Shown: piece after piece, positions 41,970 to 50,160 of the stretch
How the letters are laid out: the number at the start of each line of letters is the position of its first letter
Numbering within the stretch: the stretch's first letter is position 1
Source of the DNA: WHSW01 sp963749365
Lineage (GTDB): Bacteria > Actinomycetota > Thermoleophilia > Solirubrobacterales > 70-9
Assembly (NCBI GenBank): GCA_963749365.1
Contig: CAVVME010000006.1
Span: 1 to 64,000, forward strand
DNA: 64,000 bases
Direction of reading: 5' to 3'
Program-made: the position numbers and the translations under genes
Notes under the pieces: model-generated
Databases searched by the model: none
The model's input: the letters and a program-made list of their open reading frames with translations, nothing else
Told to the model about the DNA's origin: nothing

Positions 41970-43639
41970 GCGACCGGACCGCGACCGCACCCCGCCCCGA
42001 GATCGTCACCCGCGGCGCCCGGGCCGCGCCCGCACCCTGGGTCGAGCAGGCGACGGGAGCGGACCACAAGCGCGTCGGCCTGCTGTACATCGCCACCGCG
42101 CTCTCCTTCCTCGCCCTCGCCGCGGTCGAGTTCGCGCTCCTTCGCCTGCAGCTGATCGTGCCCGAGAACTCGCTGATCGAGCCCGAGATCTTCAACCGGC
42201 TGCTCTCGACCGCCCCGGTGACCATGGTCGTCCTGGCCCTGATCCCGCTCGCCCTCGGGCTGGTCGGCTACATCGTCCCGCTCCAGATCGGCGCCCGGGG
42301 GGTCGCCTTCCCGCGCCTGCACCAGCTCTCCTATTGGCTCTACCTGGTCGGGGGGGTGACGATCTACGCCAGCTTCCTCTACACGGCGCCCGACAGCGGC
42401 ACGATCGCGCTGCCGCCGCTCTCGAACAGCGTCTTCAGCCCCGCCAACGGCGCGGACGCGTGGATCGCGGGGACCGCCCTGGCGACGACCGGGTTCACCT
42501 GCTTCGCGGTCAACCTCGTGGTCACGGTGAACCGGCTGCGGGCCCCCGGGCTCGCCTGGCGGCGCATGCCGCTGTTCGCCTGGTCCGCGACCGTGATCGG
42601 CTGGCTGCTGCTCGTCGTCTGCCCGGTGATGATCGCCGCGCTGACGATGCTCGAGGTCGACCGGCGCTTCGACGGGGTCTTCTTCGATCCCGCCGAGGGG
42701 GGCGCGCCGCTGCTCTACGAGCACATGGCCTACATCTTCTTCACCGGCGCCTACGTGACGATCTTCCTCGCCGCCGCCGGGGCGATCTGCGAGATCCTGC
42801 CCACCTTCTCCCGCAAGCCGATCTTCAGCCACCGCGGCGCCGCAGCCTCGCTGCTCGCGATCGGCGTGCTCGGCCCGCTCGCCTGGATGCAGAACATGTA
42901 CATCGCCCCGCTGAACGAGGGCTGGACGATCGCTGCGATGCTGATCGCGGTCTCGCTCACGGTCCCGATCGGGACCCTGATCTACATCTGGATCGCAACG
43001 ATCTGGGGCGGGGCGCTGGAGCTGCGGGCGGCGACCTGGTACGCGCTGGCGGCGATCTCGACCATGGTCTGCGGCCTCGCGGGCGAGCTCGCCTACTCGG
43101 TGATCCCGGTCGGCTGGCTGCTCGACAACACCACGGCGAGCCAGGCCGACACCCTCTACGTACTCGTCGGCGGCGGCGTGATCGGCGGTTTCGCCGCGCT
43201 TCACTACTGGTTCCCGAAGCTCTGCGGCCGGCTGCTCGGGGAGGGCCTCGGCAAGCTCGCCCTGGCGCTGATCTTTACCGGCATCAACGTCTACGCGGCG
43301 ACGATGTTCCTCGCCGGGCTCGAGGGCCAGCCGGTGGACGTGTTCAAGTACTTCGAGGGCACCGGCGTCGACGGCTACAACCTGATCGCCACGTTGGCCA
43401 CGTTCGTGCTCGTGCTCGGGGTCCTGCTCGAGCTCGGGAACGCCGCCCGCAGCTGGGCTCACGGCCTCCCGGCCCGCGGTCACGACCCGTGGCGGGGGTC
43501 GACGCTGGAGTGGTTCGCGCTCTCTCCTCCGCCCGCGCACAACTTCGACGCGGTCCCCGACGTTCGCAGCGCCGAGCCGCTCGCCGACATCCGGGATTCG
43601 ATCCGCGTTCGCGCCACCGCTGTGGAACGCCCACGGTAG
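41966..43639 (+). CDS. heme-copper oxidase subunit I homologue without heme/Cu ligands
   Basis: A 557-residue polytopic protein that aligns to CtaD over most of its length: PLQIGARGVAFPRLHQLSYW, RMPLFAW, FFDPAEGG, EILPTFSRKPIF, IATIWGGALEL and HYWFPKL are nearly canonical. All six ligand histidines are replaced: low-spin heme His is Ala83 (STAPVTM), CuB His is Thr260 (YIFFTGAYV for WFFGHPEVY), the CuB HH pair is Gln309-Asn310 (WMQNMY for WAHHMY), and the heme a3/heme a His pair is Gly402/Gly404 (YVLVGGGVI for YVVAHFHYV). The proton-path Glu and the cross-linked Tyr position are also changed. It cannot be a heme-copper oxidase of known chemistry. Confidence 0.88.
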   Translation: MSDRTATAPRPEIVTRGARAAPAPWVEQATGADHKRVGLLYIATALSFLALAAVEFALLRLQLIVPENSLIEPEIFNRLLSTAPVTMVVLALIPLALGLVGYIVPLQIGARGVAFPRLHQLSYWLYLVGGVTIYASFLYTAPDSGTIALPPLSNSVFSPANGADAWIAGTALATTGFTCFAVNLVVTVNRLRAPGLAWRRMPLFAWSATVIGWLLLVVCPVMIAALTMLEVDRRFDGVFFDPAEGGAPLLYEHMAYIFFTGAYVTIFLAAAGAICEILPTFSRKPIFSHRGAAASLLAIGVLGPLAWMQNMYIAPLNEGWTIAAMLIAVSLTVPIGTLIYIWIATIWGGALELRAATWYALAAISTMVCGLAGELAYSVIPVGWLLDNTTASQADTLYVLVGGGVIGGFAALHYWFPKLCGRLLGEGLGKLALALIFTGINVYAATMFLAGLEGQPVDVFKYFEGTGVDGYNLIATLATFVLVLGVLLELGNAARSWAHGLPARGHDPWRGSTLEWFALSPPPAHNFDAVPDVRSAEPLADIRDSIRVRATAVERPR

Positions 43640-43649
43640 CCTGACGGCG

Positions 43650-44693
43650 ATGGAACGGGTTCTCACCGCCGCCGGGGGCGGGGATGCCGAGGACGCGCTT
43701 TCGCGCTTTCGCCGTCTCGTCACCCTGACGATCGCCGCCACCTTCGTCCTGATCCTGATCGGTGGCGTCGTCCGGGTCAGCGACTCCGGGCTCGGCTGCG
43801 GGCCGGCGGGCAGCGGCACCCACGGCTGGCCGCTGTGCGAGGGTGGCGTCCTGCCCGCGGACTCGGCCGAGTCGACGATCGAGTTCAGCCATCGGCTCGC
43901 TGCCGGCGTGGTCGCGGTCCTGATCGCGCTGCTGATCTGGCGGGCGCTGCGCCAGCTTCGCGCGCACCCGCGGATCGTCCGCGGCTCGATCGCGGCGGGG
44001 GTACTGGTACTCGTCCAGGCGGGACTCGGTGGACTGACGGTCGAGCAGGGGCTCGAGGACGAGCTCGTCGCCGCCCACCTCGGGCTTGCGATGCTTCTGG
44101 TGGGGCTGCTCTTCCTGCTCCGCAGAGCATCCGAGGAGGGTGCGAGCGCGCCGACACCCGAGCGGATCCGCGGGCTGCGCCCGGCGACCGCGATCGCGGC
44201 GGTGGCCGTGCTGGCGACGATCGTCGCCGGCGGCTACGTGGCCGGCACCGAGCGCGAGGGCACCCCCGGCGAGCCGGCGGTCGGCCAGGCGCACGTCGCC
44301 TGCGGGACCGGGTACTCGAGCGACTCCTTCCCGGCCTGCAACGGGCAGTTTCCCGGCTTCGGCCAGAGCCGGCTCGCCGACATCCAGCTCGTCCACCGCG
44401 GGCTCATGTGCTTGGCCGCGATCGCCGTGCTGGTGATGGCGGGCCTGGCGCTCGCGCGCGGCGCGACCAGCCGCGCCTTCGGCATCGCAGCGCTGATTCT
44501 CGCCGCCCAAATCGCGCTCGGGATCCTCAACGTCTGGGCGGGCAAGCACGCGGGCCTGATCCTCGGCCACCTCGCCCTCGGCACGGCCCTCTGGAGCACG
44601 GTCGTCTACGCCGGAGCGACCCTGGTCGCGGTCTCGGCGCCGGCGGGGGCGCAAGTCAGACGGCGCGAGGTCGGTGAGGCGGTGGCCGCCTGA
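43650..44693 (+). CDS. ctaA: Heme A synthase (COX15/CtaA)
   Basis: A 347-residue eight-helix membrane enzyme that oxidises heme O to heme A. The four histidines expected for the two heme sites are all present: EFSHRLAAG (about residue 75), AAHLGLAML, LVHRGLMCL and LGHLALGTALW. A cysteine pair lies in an extracytoplasmic loop (HVACGTGYSSDSFPACNGQFPG). It follows the subunit I homologue after 10 bases and precedes ctaB by 2, so it is in the same transcript although that subunit I lacks heme ligands. Confidence 0.9.
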   Translation: MERVLTAAGGGDAEDALSRFRRLVTLTIAATFVLILIGGVVRVSDSGLGCGPAGSGTHGWPLCEGGVLPADSAESTIEFSHRLAAGVVAVLIALLIWRALRQLRAHPRIVRGSIAAGVLVLVQAGLGGLTVEQGLEDELVAAHLGLAMLLVGLLFLLRRASEEGASAPTPERIRGLRPATAIAAVAVLATIVAGGYVAGTEREGTPGEPAVGQAHVACGTGYSSDSFPACNGQFPGFGQSRLADIQLVHRGLMCLAAIAVLVMAGLALARGATSRAFGIAALILAAQIALGILNVWAGKHAGLILGHLALGTALWSTVVYAGATLVAVSAPAGAQVRRREVGEAVAA

Positions 44694-44695
44694 CG

Positions 44696-45661
44696 ATGGA
44701 GAGCGCGACCGGCACCCGACGACGGATCGACCCCGGCCGGCTCGAGGGATCCGGGGTCGCCGGCACGGTCCGGGTCGGCAACCGGGCGGGCGAGCGCTCG
44801 CTGAGCGCGATCGCCCGCGACTACCTGGCGCTGACCAAGCCGCGGATCATCTCCCTGCTGCTGCTGACGACCGTGGCGACGATGATCGTCGCCGACCCGT
44901 CACTGCCGGCGCTCTCGACCGTGCTCTGGACGATGCTCGGCGGGTACCTGGCGGCCGGAGGCGCGGGCGCGATCAACCACTACCTCGACCGCGACCGCGA
45001 CGCCCGCATGGCGCGCACACGCGGCCGGCCGCTGGTCGCGGGACGGATCGAGCCCTGGCACGGCCTCGTCTTCGGGATCGCGCTCGGCGCGCTCGCAACC
45101 GTGCAGCTCGCGCTCACCGTCAACGCCCTCTCCGCCGCGCTCGCACTCGGCGGACTGCTCGGGTACGTGGTCGTCTACACGATCTGGCTCAAGCCGCTGA
45201 CCCCGCAGAACATCGTCATCGGCGGTGCCGCGGGCGCCGTCCCGCCGCTGGTCGGCTGGGCGGCGGCGACCGGCGGCCTGGCGCCCGAGGCGCTCTATCC
45301 GTTCGGGATCGTCTTCCTCTGGACCCCGCCCCATTTCTGGGCCCTCTCGCTGCTGATCAAGGAGGACTACGCGCGCACCGGGGTGCCGATGCTGCCGGTG
45401 GTCAAGGGCGAGGCGGCGACCCGTCGCCAGATCCTCGCCTACGCGGGGGTCCTCGTCGCCTTCAGCCTGCTCCCGGTCGCGACCGGGTTCCTGGGCGGGA
45501 TCTACCTGGCCGCCGCGGCGATCCTCGGCGCCGGCTTCCTGGTCCTCGCAACCCGCCTCCTGCTCTCGCCCTCGCGAGCCGCCGCGCTGCGGCTCTATCT
45601 CGCCTCGCTCGCCTATCTGGCCCTGCTCTTCTGCGCGATGGCCGCGGACCGGGCCATCTGA
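44696..45661 (+). CDS. ctaB: Protoheme IX farnesyltransferase
   Basis: A 321-residue UbiA-family prenyltransferase that converts heme B to heme O. Seen are YLALTKPRIISLLLLTT (about residues 42-58), the prenyl-diphosphate site NHYLDRDRDARMARTRGRPL (about 98-117), NIVIGGAAGAVPPLVGW and TPPHFWALSL. Eight to nine membrane helices are expected. It is followed after 12 bases by a 36-residue membrane peptide gene and an 88-residue membrane protein gene. Confidence 0.93.
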   Translation: MESATGTRRRIDPGRLEGSGVAGTVRVGNRAGERSLSAIARDYLALTKPRIISLLLLTTVATMIVADPSLPALSTVLWTMLGGYLAAGGAGAINHYLDRDRDARMARTRGRPLVAGRIEPWHGLVFGIALGALATVQLALTVNALSAALALGGLLGYVVVYTIWLKPLTPQNIVIGGAAGAVPPLVGWAAATGGLAPEALYPFGIVFLWTPPHFWALSLLIKEDYARTGVPMLPVVKGEAATRRQILAYAGVLVAFSLLPVATGFLGGIYLAAAAILGAGFLVLATRLLLSPSRAAALRLYLASLAYLALLFCAMAADRAI

Positions 45662-45673
45662 TAGAACCGCGCC

Positions 45674-45784
45674 ATGGATCGAAACCGGGCAGCGGGGAAC
45701 ATCGGCGCCGGCCTGCTCGCGGCGTCGATCGCGATCGGCGTCTTTGGCCTCGCGTTCATCGTCGCGATCGTCTACATCGGCTGA
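45674..45784 (+). CDS. 36-aa single-pass membrane peptide
   Basis: A short open frame beginning MDRNRAAGNIGAG, followed by one strongly hydrophobic helix to the end (LLAASIAIGVFGLAFIVAIV). It starts 12 bases after the ctaB stop, and its TGA overlaps the ATG of the next gene (TGATG), a coupling that argues it is translated. Small single-helix subunits are common in oxidase complexes, so an accessory role for the oxidase-like complex is plausible but unproven. Confidence 0.6.
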   Translation: MDRNRAAGNIGAGLLAASIAIGVFGLAFIVAIVYIG

Positions 45785-46050
45785 TGGACGGCGAGCGCCG
45801 CAACGGCGGACCGACCGAGCTCGTCTACCTCCCCGAGTCCTCGTGGCAACCGGCGTTGATCGCCGCCGGCATCGCCGGGGTACTCGCCTCGCTCTTTACC
45901 TGGTGGCCCTATGGGGTGGTCGGCGCCGTCGTCGCCCTGGTCGGGGCCTGGGCGTGGGTCCGCGACTCGCGCCGGGACTTCGCCAGGTTGCCCCGCAGGC
46001 AGCGGCTGACCTCGGCGGTGATCCCGGCGGTGCCGCTGAAGCGGAAGTAG
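45784..46050 (+). CDS. 88-aa two-helix membrane protein
   Basis: An 88-residue protein with a short cytosolic N-terminus (ELVYLPESSWQPALIAAG), two helices (about residues 26-40 and 43-60) and a basic tail (WVRDSRRDFARLPRRQRL). The length and layout resemble small subunit IV-type proteins of actinobacterial oxidases. It is coupled to the preceding 36-aa gene and ends the ctaC-like to ctaB operon. No named family recognised with confidence. Confidence 0.65.
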   Translation: MDGERRNGGPTELVYLPESSWQPALIAAGIAGVLASLFTWWPYGVVGAVVALVGAWAWVRDSRRDFARLPRRQRLTSAVIPAVPLKRK

Positions 46051-46081
46051 GCGCCGACCGGTCCGGCGGACGGGTCGGGCG

Positions 46082-46492
46082 CTACTCGTTCTCGGGCGCG
46101 GTCATGCCCGAGGTCGCGCCCGCCGACGTCCAGACGCGGACGATGTCGCGCATAGAGAGGATCCCGACCAGATCGCCTCGGTCGACCACCACCAGGTGAC
46201 GGATGTGGCGGCGCGACATCTCGACCGCCGCCCGCTCGAGGCTCCAGCCGGGCGCAGCGGAGATCATCGAGTCACTCATGTGGTCGCCGACCCGCTCGGC
46301 GTCGGGGTCCTCACCGCGTCCGAGCGAGTTGAGGATGTCGCGCTCGGAGACGATCCGCGGGCCGGGGGCTTCCTCGTCGATGACGACCGCGGCGCCGACG
46401 GAGCGCTCGGTCATCCGCCGCGCGGCCTCGCGCAGCGTGTGCCCCGGGCCAACCGTGAGCACGACGCTCGACATTCCCTCACGCACTTCCAT
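46082..46492 (-). CDS. CBS-domain pair protein
   Basis: A 136-residue protein made of two CBS motifs, the first around GHTLREAARRMTERSVGAAVVID (residues 18-40), the second around GWSLERAAVEMSRRHIRHLVVVDRGDLVGILSMRDIV (about 85-121). CBS pairs bind adenine nucleotides and usually control another protein. No effector domain is attached, and it stands alone between two plus-strand operons, so its partner is unknown. Confidence 0.85.
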   Translation of the reverse strand: MEVREGMSSVVLTVGPGHTLREAARRMTERSVGAAVVIDEEAPGPRIVSERDILNSLGRGEDPDAERVGDHMSDSMISAAPGWSLERAAVEMSRRHIRHLVVVDRGDLVGILSMRDIVRVWTSAGATSGMTAPENE

Positions 46493-46603
46493 CTGCGGGC
46501 TCTTCCTCCGGCTCGATTCGGCTAGTGCAGATCGGCTCGAACCCTAGCCGAGATCGCCGCCCAACGATCCGGCTCGCCCGCACGGCCAGATAGAGTTTCG
46601 CCC

Positions 46604-47299
46604 GTGTCGAAGCTTCCCTTTGGCAGGCGGGGATCCGCGCGCGCAGGCGCCCTTGCGGCCCTGCTCGGAGCGCTCGTCTTCATGCTCGGCTGCGACGCCT
46701 CCGAGGATGCCGACCTCGAGCGCGGCCGGGCGCTGTTCCTGCAGAACTGCGGCACCTGCCACAGCCTTGCCGAGGCCGGCTCGGCCGCGCAGGTGGGCCC
46801 CGACCTCGACGCCTCCTTTGCCCAGGCGCGGGGTGACGGGATGGACTCGGACACGATCGAGGGCGTCGTCCAGCAGCAGATCGCCAACCCGCGGGAGACC
46901 GACGAGGGCATCCCCGACTACACCGGCGTCTACATGCCCGCGGAGCTGGTCACCGGCCAGGACGCCGAGGACGTCGCCACCTATGTCGCCAGCGTCGCCG
47001 GCGTGCCGGGCGCTGAGCCACCTCCGCTGGGGACCCCCGCCGAGCTGTTCAGCGAGCGCTGCGGGAGCTGTCACTCGCTGCAGGCCGGCGCCGGCGACGG
47101 GACCGGGCCGAACCTGGGCGACGCGCTCGCCGGTAAGGACGCCAAGTACGTCGAGCAGCAGATCGTCGATCCGAACTCCGAGATCGCCGCCGGGTTCTCG
47201 GAGGGCGTGATGCCGGTGGACTTCAAGCAGACGATCCCGAAGCAGAACCTCGAGGACCTGGTCGACTACATCCTTGGCGAGGTGCAGAAGGGCGGCTAG
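46604..47299 (+). CDS. diheme cytochrome c lipoprotein
   Basis: A 231-residue exported c-type cytochrome. The lipobox LVFMLGC places lipid on Cys30. Two heme-binding motifs are CGTCH (residues 49-53) and CGSCH (153-157), each in a cytochrome c fold of its own, with likely axial Met111 (GVYMPAELV) and Met203 (EGVMPVDF). GTG start. Such a protein would carry electrons at the outer face of the membrane. Its position 550 bases beyond the oxidase-like operon suggests respiratory use. The stop codon shares CTAG with the convergent gene. Confidence 0.88.
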   Translation: MSKLPFGRRGSARAGALAALLGALVFMLGCDASEDADLERGRALFLQNCGTCHSLAEAGSAAQVGPDLDASFAQARGDGMDSDTIEGVVQQQIANPRETDEGIPDYTGVYMPAELVTGQDAEDVATYVASVAGVPGAEPPPLGTPAELFSERCGSCHSLQAGAGDGTGPNLGDALAGKDAKYVEQQIVDPNSEIAAGFSEGVMPVDFKQTIPKQNLEDLVDYILGEVQKGG

Positions 47300-47574
47300 G
47301 GCGGGGGCTCGCCGGGAGGCGCGGGCTCAGCGTCGGACCCGGGGCCGCGCAGCCCCCGCCAGAGGACGACGATCCCGGCGATCAGCTCGAGCCCGAGCAG
47401 GATCGCGGCGTAGATCGGCTCGGCCAGCAGGCCGACGACGATCACGGGCAGCGCCGCGACCGCGACGACGATCACGACGCGAAACATCGCGGCCTCGGAT
47501 CGCAGCGGGTTCTCCACGACCCAATGATGGCTGAGGGGAAGGGGACCGGCAGCGAGGGCCGAAAGATCCGGCAT
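47296..47574 (-). CDS. small two-helix membrane protein
   Basis: A predicted 92-residue protein with two adjoining helices (VVIVVAVAALPVIVVGLLAEPIY and AAILLGLELIAGIVVLWRG, together about residues 32-75) and a proline-rich tail. If translation starts at 47574, its ATG overlaps that of the divergent DUF4389 gene face to face (CATG). An internal ATG at 47487 would give a 63-residue protein that keeps both helices and leaves room for a promoter, so the start is uncertain. Confidence 0.55.
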   Translation of the reverse strand: MPDLSALAAGPLPLSHHWVVENPLRSEAAMFRVVIVVAVAALPVIVVGLLAEPIYAAILLGLELIAGIVVLWRGLRGPGSDAEPAPPGEPPP

Positions 47575-48250
47575 GAGCCCAGATCATCCCGTGCGCTTCT
47601 CGGTCGACTACCCCGACCGTGACCTCAACCGCCTCACGACCGCCTTCCGGATCTTCACCGTGATCCCGATCGCGATCGTCCTTGCGAGCGTCGCCGGCTA
47701 CTGGGGCCAGCACGGGTGGGACGCCGACGGCAGCACGGCGCCGATCGTGATCACCGGGACGGGGTTGCTCTTCCTGCCTCCCTTGCTGATGCTCCTCTTC
47801 CGGCAGAAGTACCCGCGCTGGTGGTTCGACTGGAACCTGGAGCTGCTGCGGTTCACGAACCGGGTCTCCGTCTACGTCGCCCTGATGGACGATCGCTACC
47901 CGTCCACCGACGAGCACCAGTCCGTGCGCCTCGACTTCCCCTATCCGGACGCCGAGCGCGAGCTCAACCGCTGGCTCCCGCTGGTCAAGTGGTTCCTCGC
48001 CATCCCCCACTACATCGTCCTCTTCTTCCTTCACATCGCCGCGTTTTTCGTCGTCATCATCGCCTGGTTCGCCGTCCTGTTCACGGGGCGCTACCCGCGC
48101 GGGATGTTCGAGTTCGTCGAGGGCGTGATCCGGTGGCAGAACCGTGTCGTCGGCTACGCCCTGATCCTCGTCACCGACGCCTATCCGCCGTTCTCGCTCG
48201 GACAGGCGGAGGCGAGCCCGCCGGCGCCGGAAGCCCAAGCGGGCCCGTAG
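47573..48250 (+). CDS. DUF4389-type membrane protein
   Basis: A 225-residue membrane protein of the DUF4389 family type: VRFSVDYPDRDLNRLTTAFR start, membrane helices around residues 25-42 and 58-75, QKYPRWWFDWNLELLRF, DDRYPSTDEHQSVRLDFPYP, and a second membrane pair followed by FTGRYPRGMFEFVEGVIRW (about 165-183). The role is unknown; members are common in actinobacteria. A proline/alanine tail ends the protein. Confidence 0.8.
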   Translation: MSPDHPVRFSVDYPDRDLNRLTTAFRIFTVIPIAIVLASVAGYWGQHGWDADGSTAPIVITGTGLLFLPPLLMLLFRQKYPRWWFDWNLELLRFTNRVSVYVALMDDRYPSTDEHQSVRLDFPYPDAERELNRWLPLVKWFLAIPHYIVLFFLHIAAFFVVIIAWFAVLFTGRYPRGMFEFVEGVIRWQNRVVGYALILVTDAYPPFSLGQAEASPPAPEAQAGP

Positions 48251-48449
48251 CCCACCCTCCGATCGCCCTCACATCGGGGCGCCGCGTCGAAAGGCGGACT
48301 GAGGCGGCCTGAACTTGCCGCCCGGGAGGCTCAGGAGGCGTCAGCCCGATGCTCGATCAGCGCACGAGCACACGATCTCGGTCGGGATCGAAGGCGGCAT
48401 CCACGCGCACGATCCGTCCGGCGCGAAACGTGCCGTATTCGCCCGCGAC

Positions 48450-49067
48450 CTAAGACGGACGCGCGACACCGAGCGCGTTCGCGCCGAGGAACTTCGGCGA
48501 GCCCTCCTCGTAGTAGACGTCAACTTCGTCGATCGCGAAACCGCCGGCCTGCAAGAGGTCCACGATCGGACGCGTCAGGTGGCAGCCGCTGAAGAGGCGC
48601 TTTTGGACAGGCTCGAGGCGGTGCTGCCAGCGCTGCACGCGCTGGTCCGGGGCAAGGCCGTGCTCGACGAAGTGCAGCGTCCCGCCGGGCTTCAGGACGC
48701 GGCGCAGCTCGCCCAGCGCTGCATCGATGTCCGGGATGGTGCACATGGTCCACGTCGACAGCGCGGCATCAAAGCTGTCGTCGGGGAACGGAAGCGTCGC
48801 TGCGTCCAGCCCGGCGCGCTGGACCGGGATGCTCGTCTCGCCGAGCCGCTTGGCGGCAAGCTTCCAGCCGACCGCCGCCGGCTCGACAGCGGTCACCCGC
48901 TTGACCGTCGCCGGGTAGTAGGGGACGTTCAGGCCAGATCCGAAGCCGATCTCGACGACTTCGCCCGCGAGCCTTTCGCACACACGGCGACGCTGGGGGT
49001 GCGCCACCTTCATGTTGCACACGAGATTGACGATCCGCGGCACGATGTGCTCGCTGTAGGCGCCCAT
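48450..49067 (-). CDS. SAM-dependent methyltransferase
   Basis: A 205-residue class I methyltransferase with motif I VVEIGFGSGLNVPYYP (about residues 37-52), the acidic end of strand 2 in VTAVEPAAVG, motif II DSFDAALSTWTMCTIPD, and RRVLKPGGTLHFVEHG (about 123-138). The wording is that of small UbiE/MenG-like or phospholipid methyltransferases. It lies two bases after the GAP-family gene stop on the same strand, so the pair is probably one operon. Confidence 0.85.
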   Translation of the reverse strand: MGAYSEHIVPRIVNLVCNMKVAHPQRRRVCERLAGEVVEIGFGSGLNVPYYPATVKRVTAVEPAAVGWKLAAKRLGETSIPVQRAGLDAATLPFPDDSFDAALSTWTMCTIPDIDAALGELRRVLKPGGTLHFVEHGLAPDQRVQRWQHRLEPVQKRLFSGCHLTRPIVDLLQAGGFAIDEVDVYYEEGSPKFLGANALGVARPS

Positions 49068-49069
49068 GC

Positions 49070-49693
49070 CTAGCCGCCAAGGACGATGACGATGAAGAAC
49101 ACCAGGACGATCTCGCTGACGATCCACGAGTTCGTGTTCATCCAGTCCCGGACCTTCGGTAGGAACGTCTGGGCGCGCTGGCCGAGCGCCAAGACCAGCA
49201 GGGCAGGCAGGGCGAGCAGGAAAAGGGTTAGGAAGACGAACGGAAGCGCGTGCCACCAGGGATCACCGTGATTTGCGAGGTGGGTGCCGATGACGATCGA
49301 GCAGATCAGGTCGCTCGGAAACAAGCCGAGCAGGAGAAAGCCCAGGGTGAAGCCGAATCTCGTAGTCGCCGTCTCCAGCTTGCCCATCCACTTGGGAGGC
49401 TCCGCCTGCTTTCTCCCGTGGAACACGTAGGCCATCGCGACGAGCAGAAGGCCGGCGATCACATAGTCGAGCGTGTCCGACTTCGAGTCGCCGCCGTCGC
49501 TGCCGCCGCTCGTGATTCCCTTACCGACGAGGTAGGCGATGGTGACGACGGCGAGGAGCGAGACGGCCGCACCGAGGACGTACGTGGCCGAGAGCGCCCT
49601 CCACCTCTCGCTGGTCGCGAAAAAGAAGGAGCTGATGATCTGCGGGCCGGCGATCATCACGAAGGCCAACGGGAGCGTGGCGGCGACGGTCAC
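49070..49693 (-). CDS. GAP/Sap-family membrane protein
   Basis: A 207-residue polytopic protein with five or six hydrophobic helices. LGFLLLGLFPSDLICSIVIGTHLANHG near residue 125 and the final VSEIVLVFFIVIVLGG match the GAP family (sulfolipid-1-addressing-like proteins), related to LysE-type exporters. These are implicated in exporting lipids or small molecules, but this member is uncharacterised. The N-terminus of relatives usually begins with an extra short loop; start assignment at 49693 is the first ATG. Confidence 0.72.
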   Translation of the reverse strand: MTVAATLPLAFVMIAGPQIISSFFFATSERWRALSATYVLGAAVSLLAVVTIAYLVGKGITSGGSDGGDSKSDTLDYVIAGLLLVAMAYVFHGRKQAEPPKWMGKLETATTRFGFTLGFLLLGLFPSDLICSIVIGTHLANHGDPWWHALPFVFLTLFLLALPALLVLALGQRAQTFLPKVRDWMNTNSWIVSEIVLVFFIVIVLGG

Positions 49694-50127
49694 GGTGCGG
49701 GCGCCCCTTTAGATGATGTAGACGGTGGTGAAGACGATGATCCACATCGTGTCATGCCTGCATGGTCAAGCGGGATCCCGCTTGCTAGAGCGGATTCTCG
49801 ACCGCTCAAGACCGCTGTAAACCGCCTGAGCGGGGTGCTGGCTGGCGCACCACTGGCGCACCAGTGCCCGCCTCCCAGCATGCGAAACTAGGTCCTACTA
49901 ACCGGCCGCGCGTGCTCCCGTGTCGGCGCCCCCTCCGGGCCAGGAGCAAGACCTCGAAGGGGACCAAGGTGTTGAGCGGGAAGTCGGCACCCGACCACGA
50001 TCCGCTGGCCGAGTTCGCGGGCTCATGGCGAGCTTCGATGTCGACCGCTACCGCGCGAAGGAGGCCGAGCCGGCCACCAAGTCAACGGGACCGATCAGGG
50101 TCGCGACGTCGATAGCTGATGCCTGGC
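49694..50127. other. intergenic region with short repeats, no gene assigned
   Basis: This gap holds a 13-codon minus-strand open frame (49709-49747) coding a hydrophobic peptide, MWIIVFTTVYII, which may be a leader or chance. It also holds a perfect 11-bp tandem duplication CTGGCGCACCA at 49842-49863. From about 50008 to 50127 it resembles 54838-54966 (see separate entry). I see no convincing larger gene. Confidence 0.5.
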
Positions 50128-50160
50128 TTACTCCGACAGCCCGGCGGCTTCGAGGGCTCG
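50058..50160. repeat. segmental duplication with 54894-54998
   Basis: Downstream of the last SnoaL gene, GGCCACCAAGTCA, a CGGGACCG block, TCGCGACGT and GCTGATGCCTGG occur in the same order as at 54894-54966, and the match continues into the SnoaL C-terminal codons. The copies differ by scattered substitutions and small indels. The pair shows that SnoaL 3' ends were duplicated together with their downstream flank. Confidence 0.7.

Noticed and set aside
41070..43639. The ligand-less oxidase pair as a quinol oxidase
   Set aside because: Loss of CuA alone would fit, but quinol oxidases keep all heme and CuB histidines in subunit I; here none remain.
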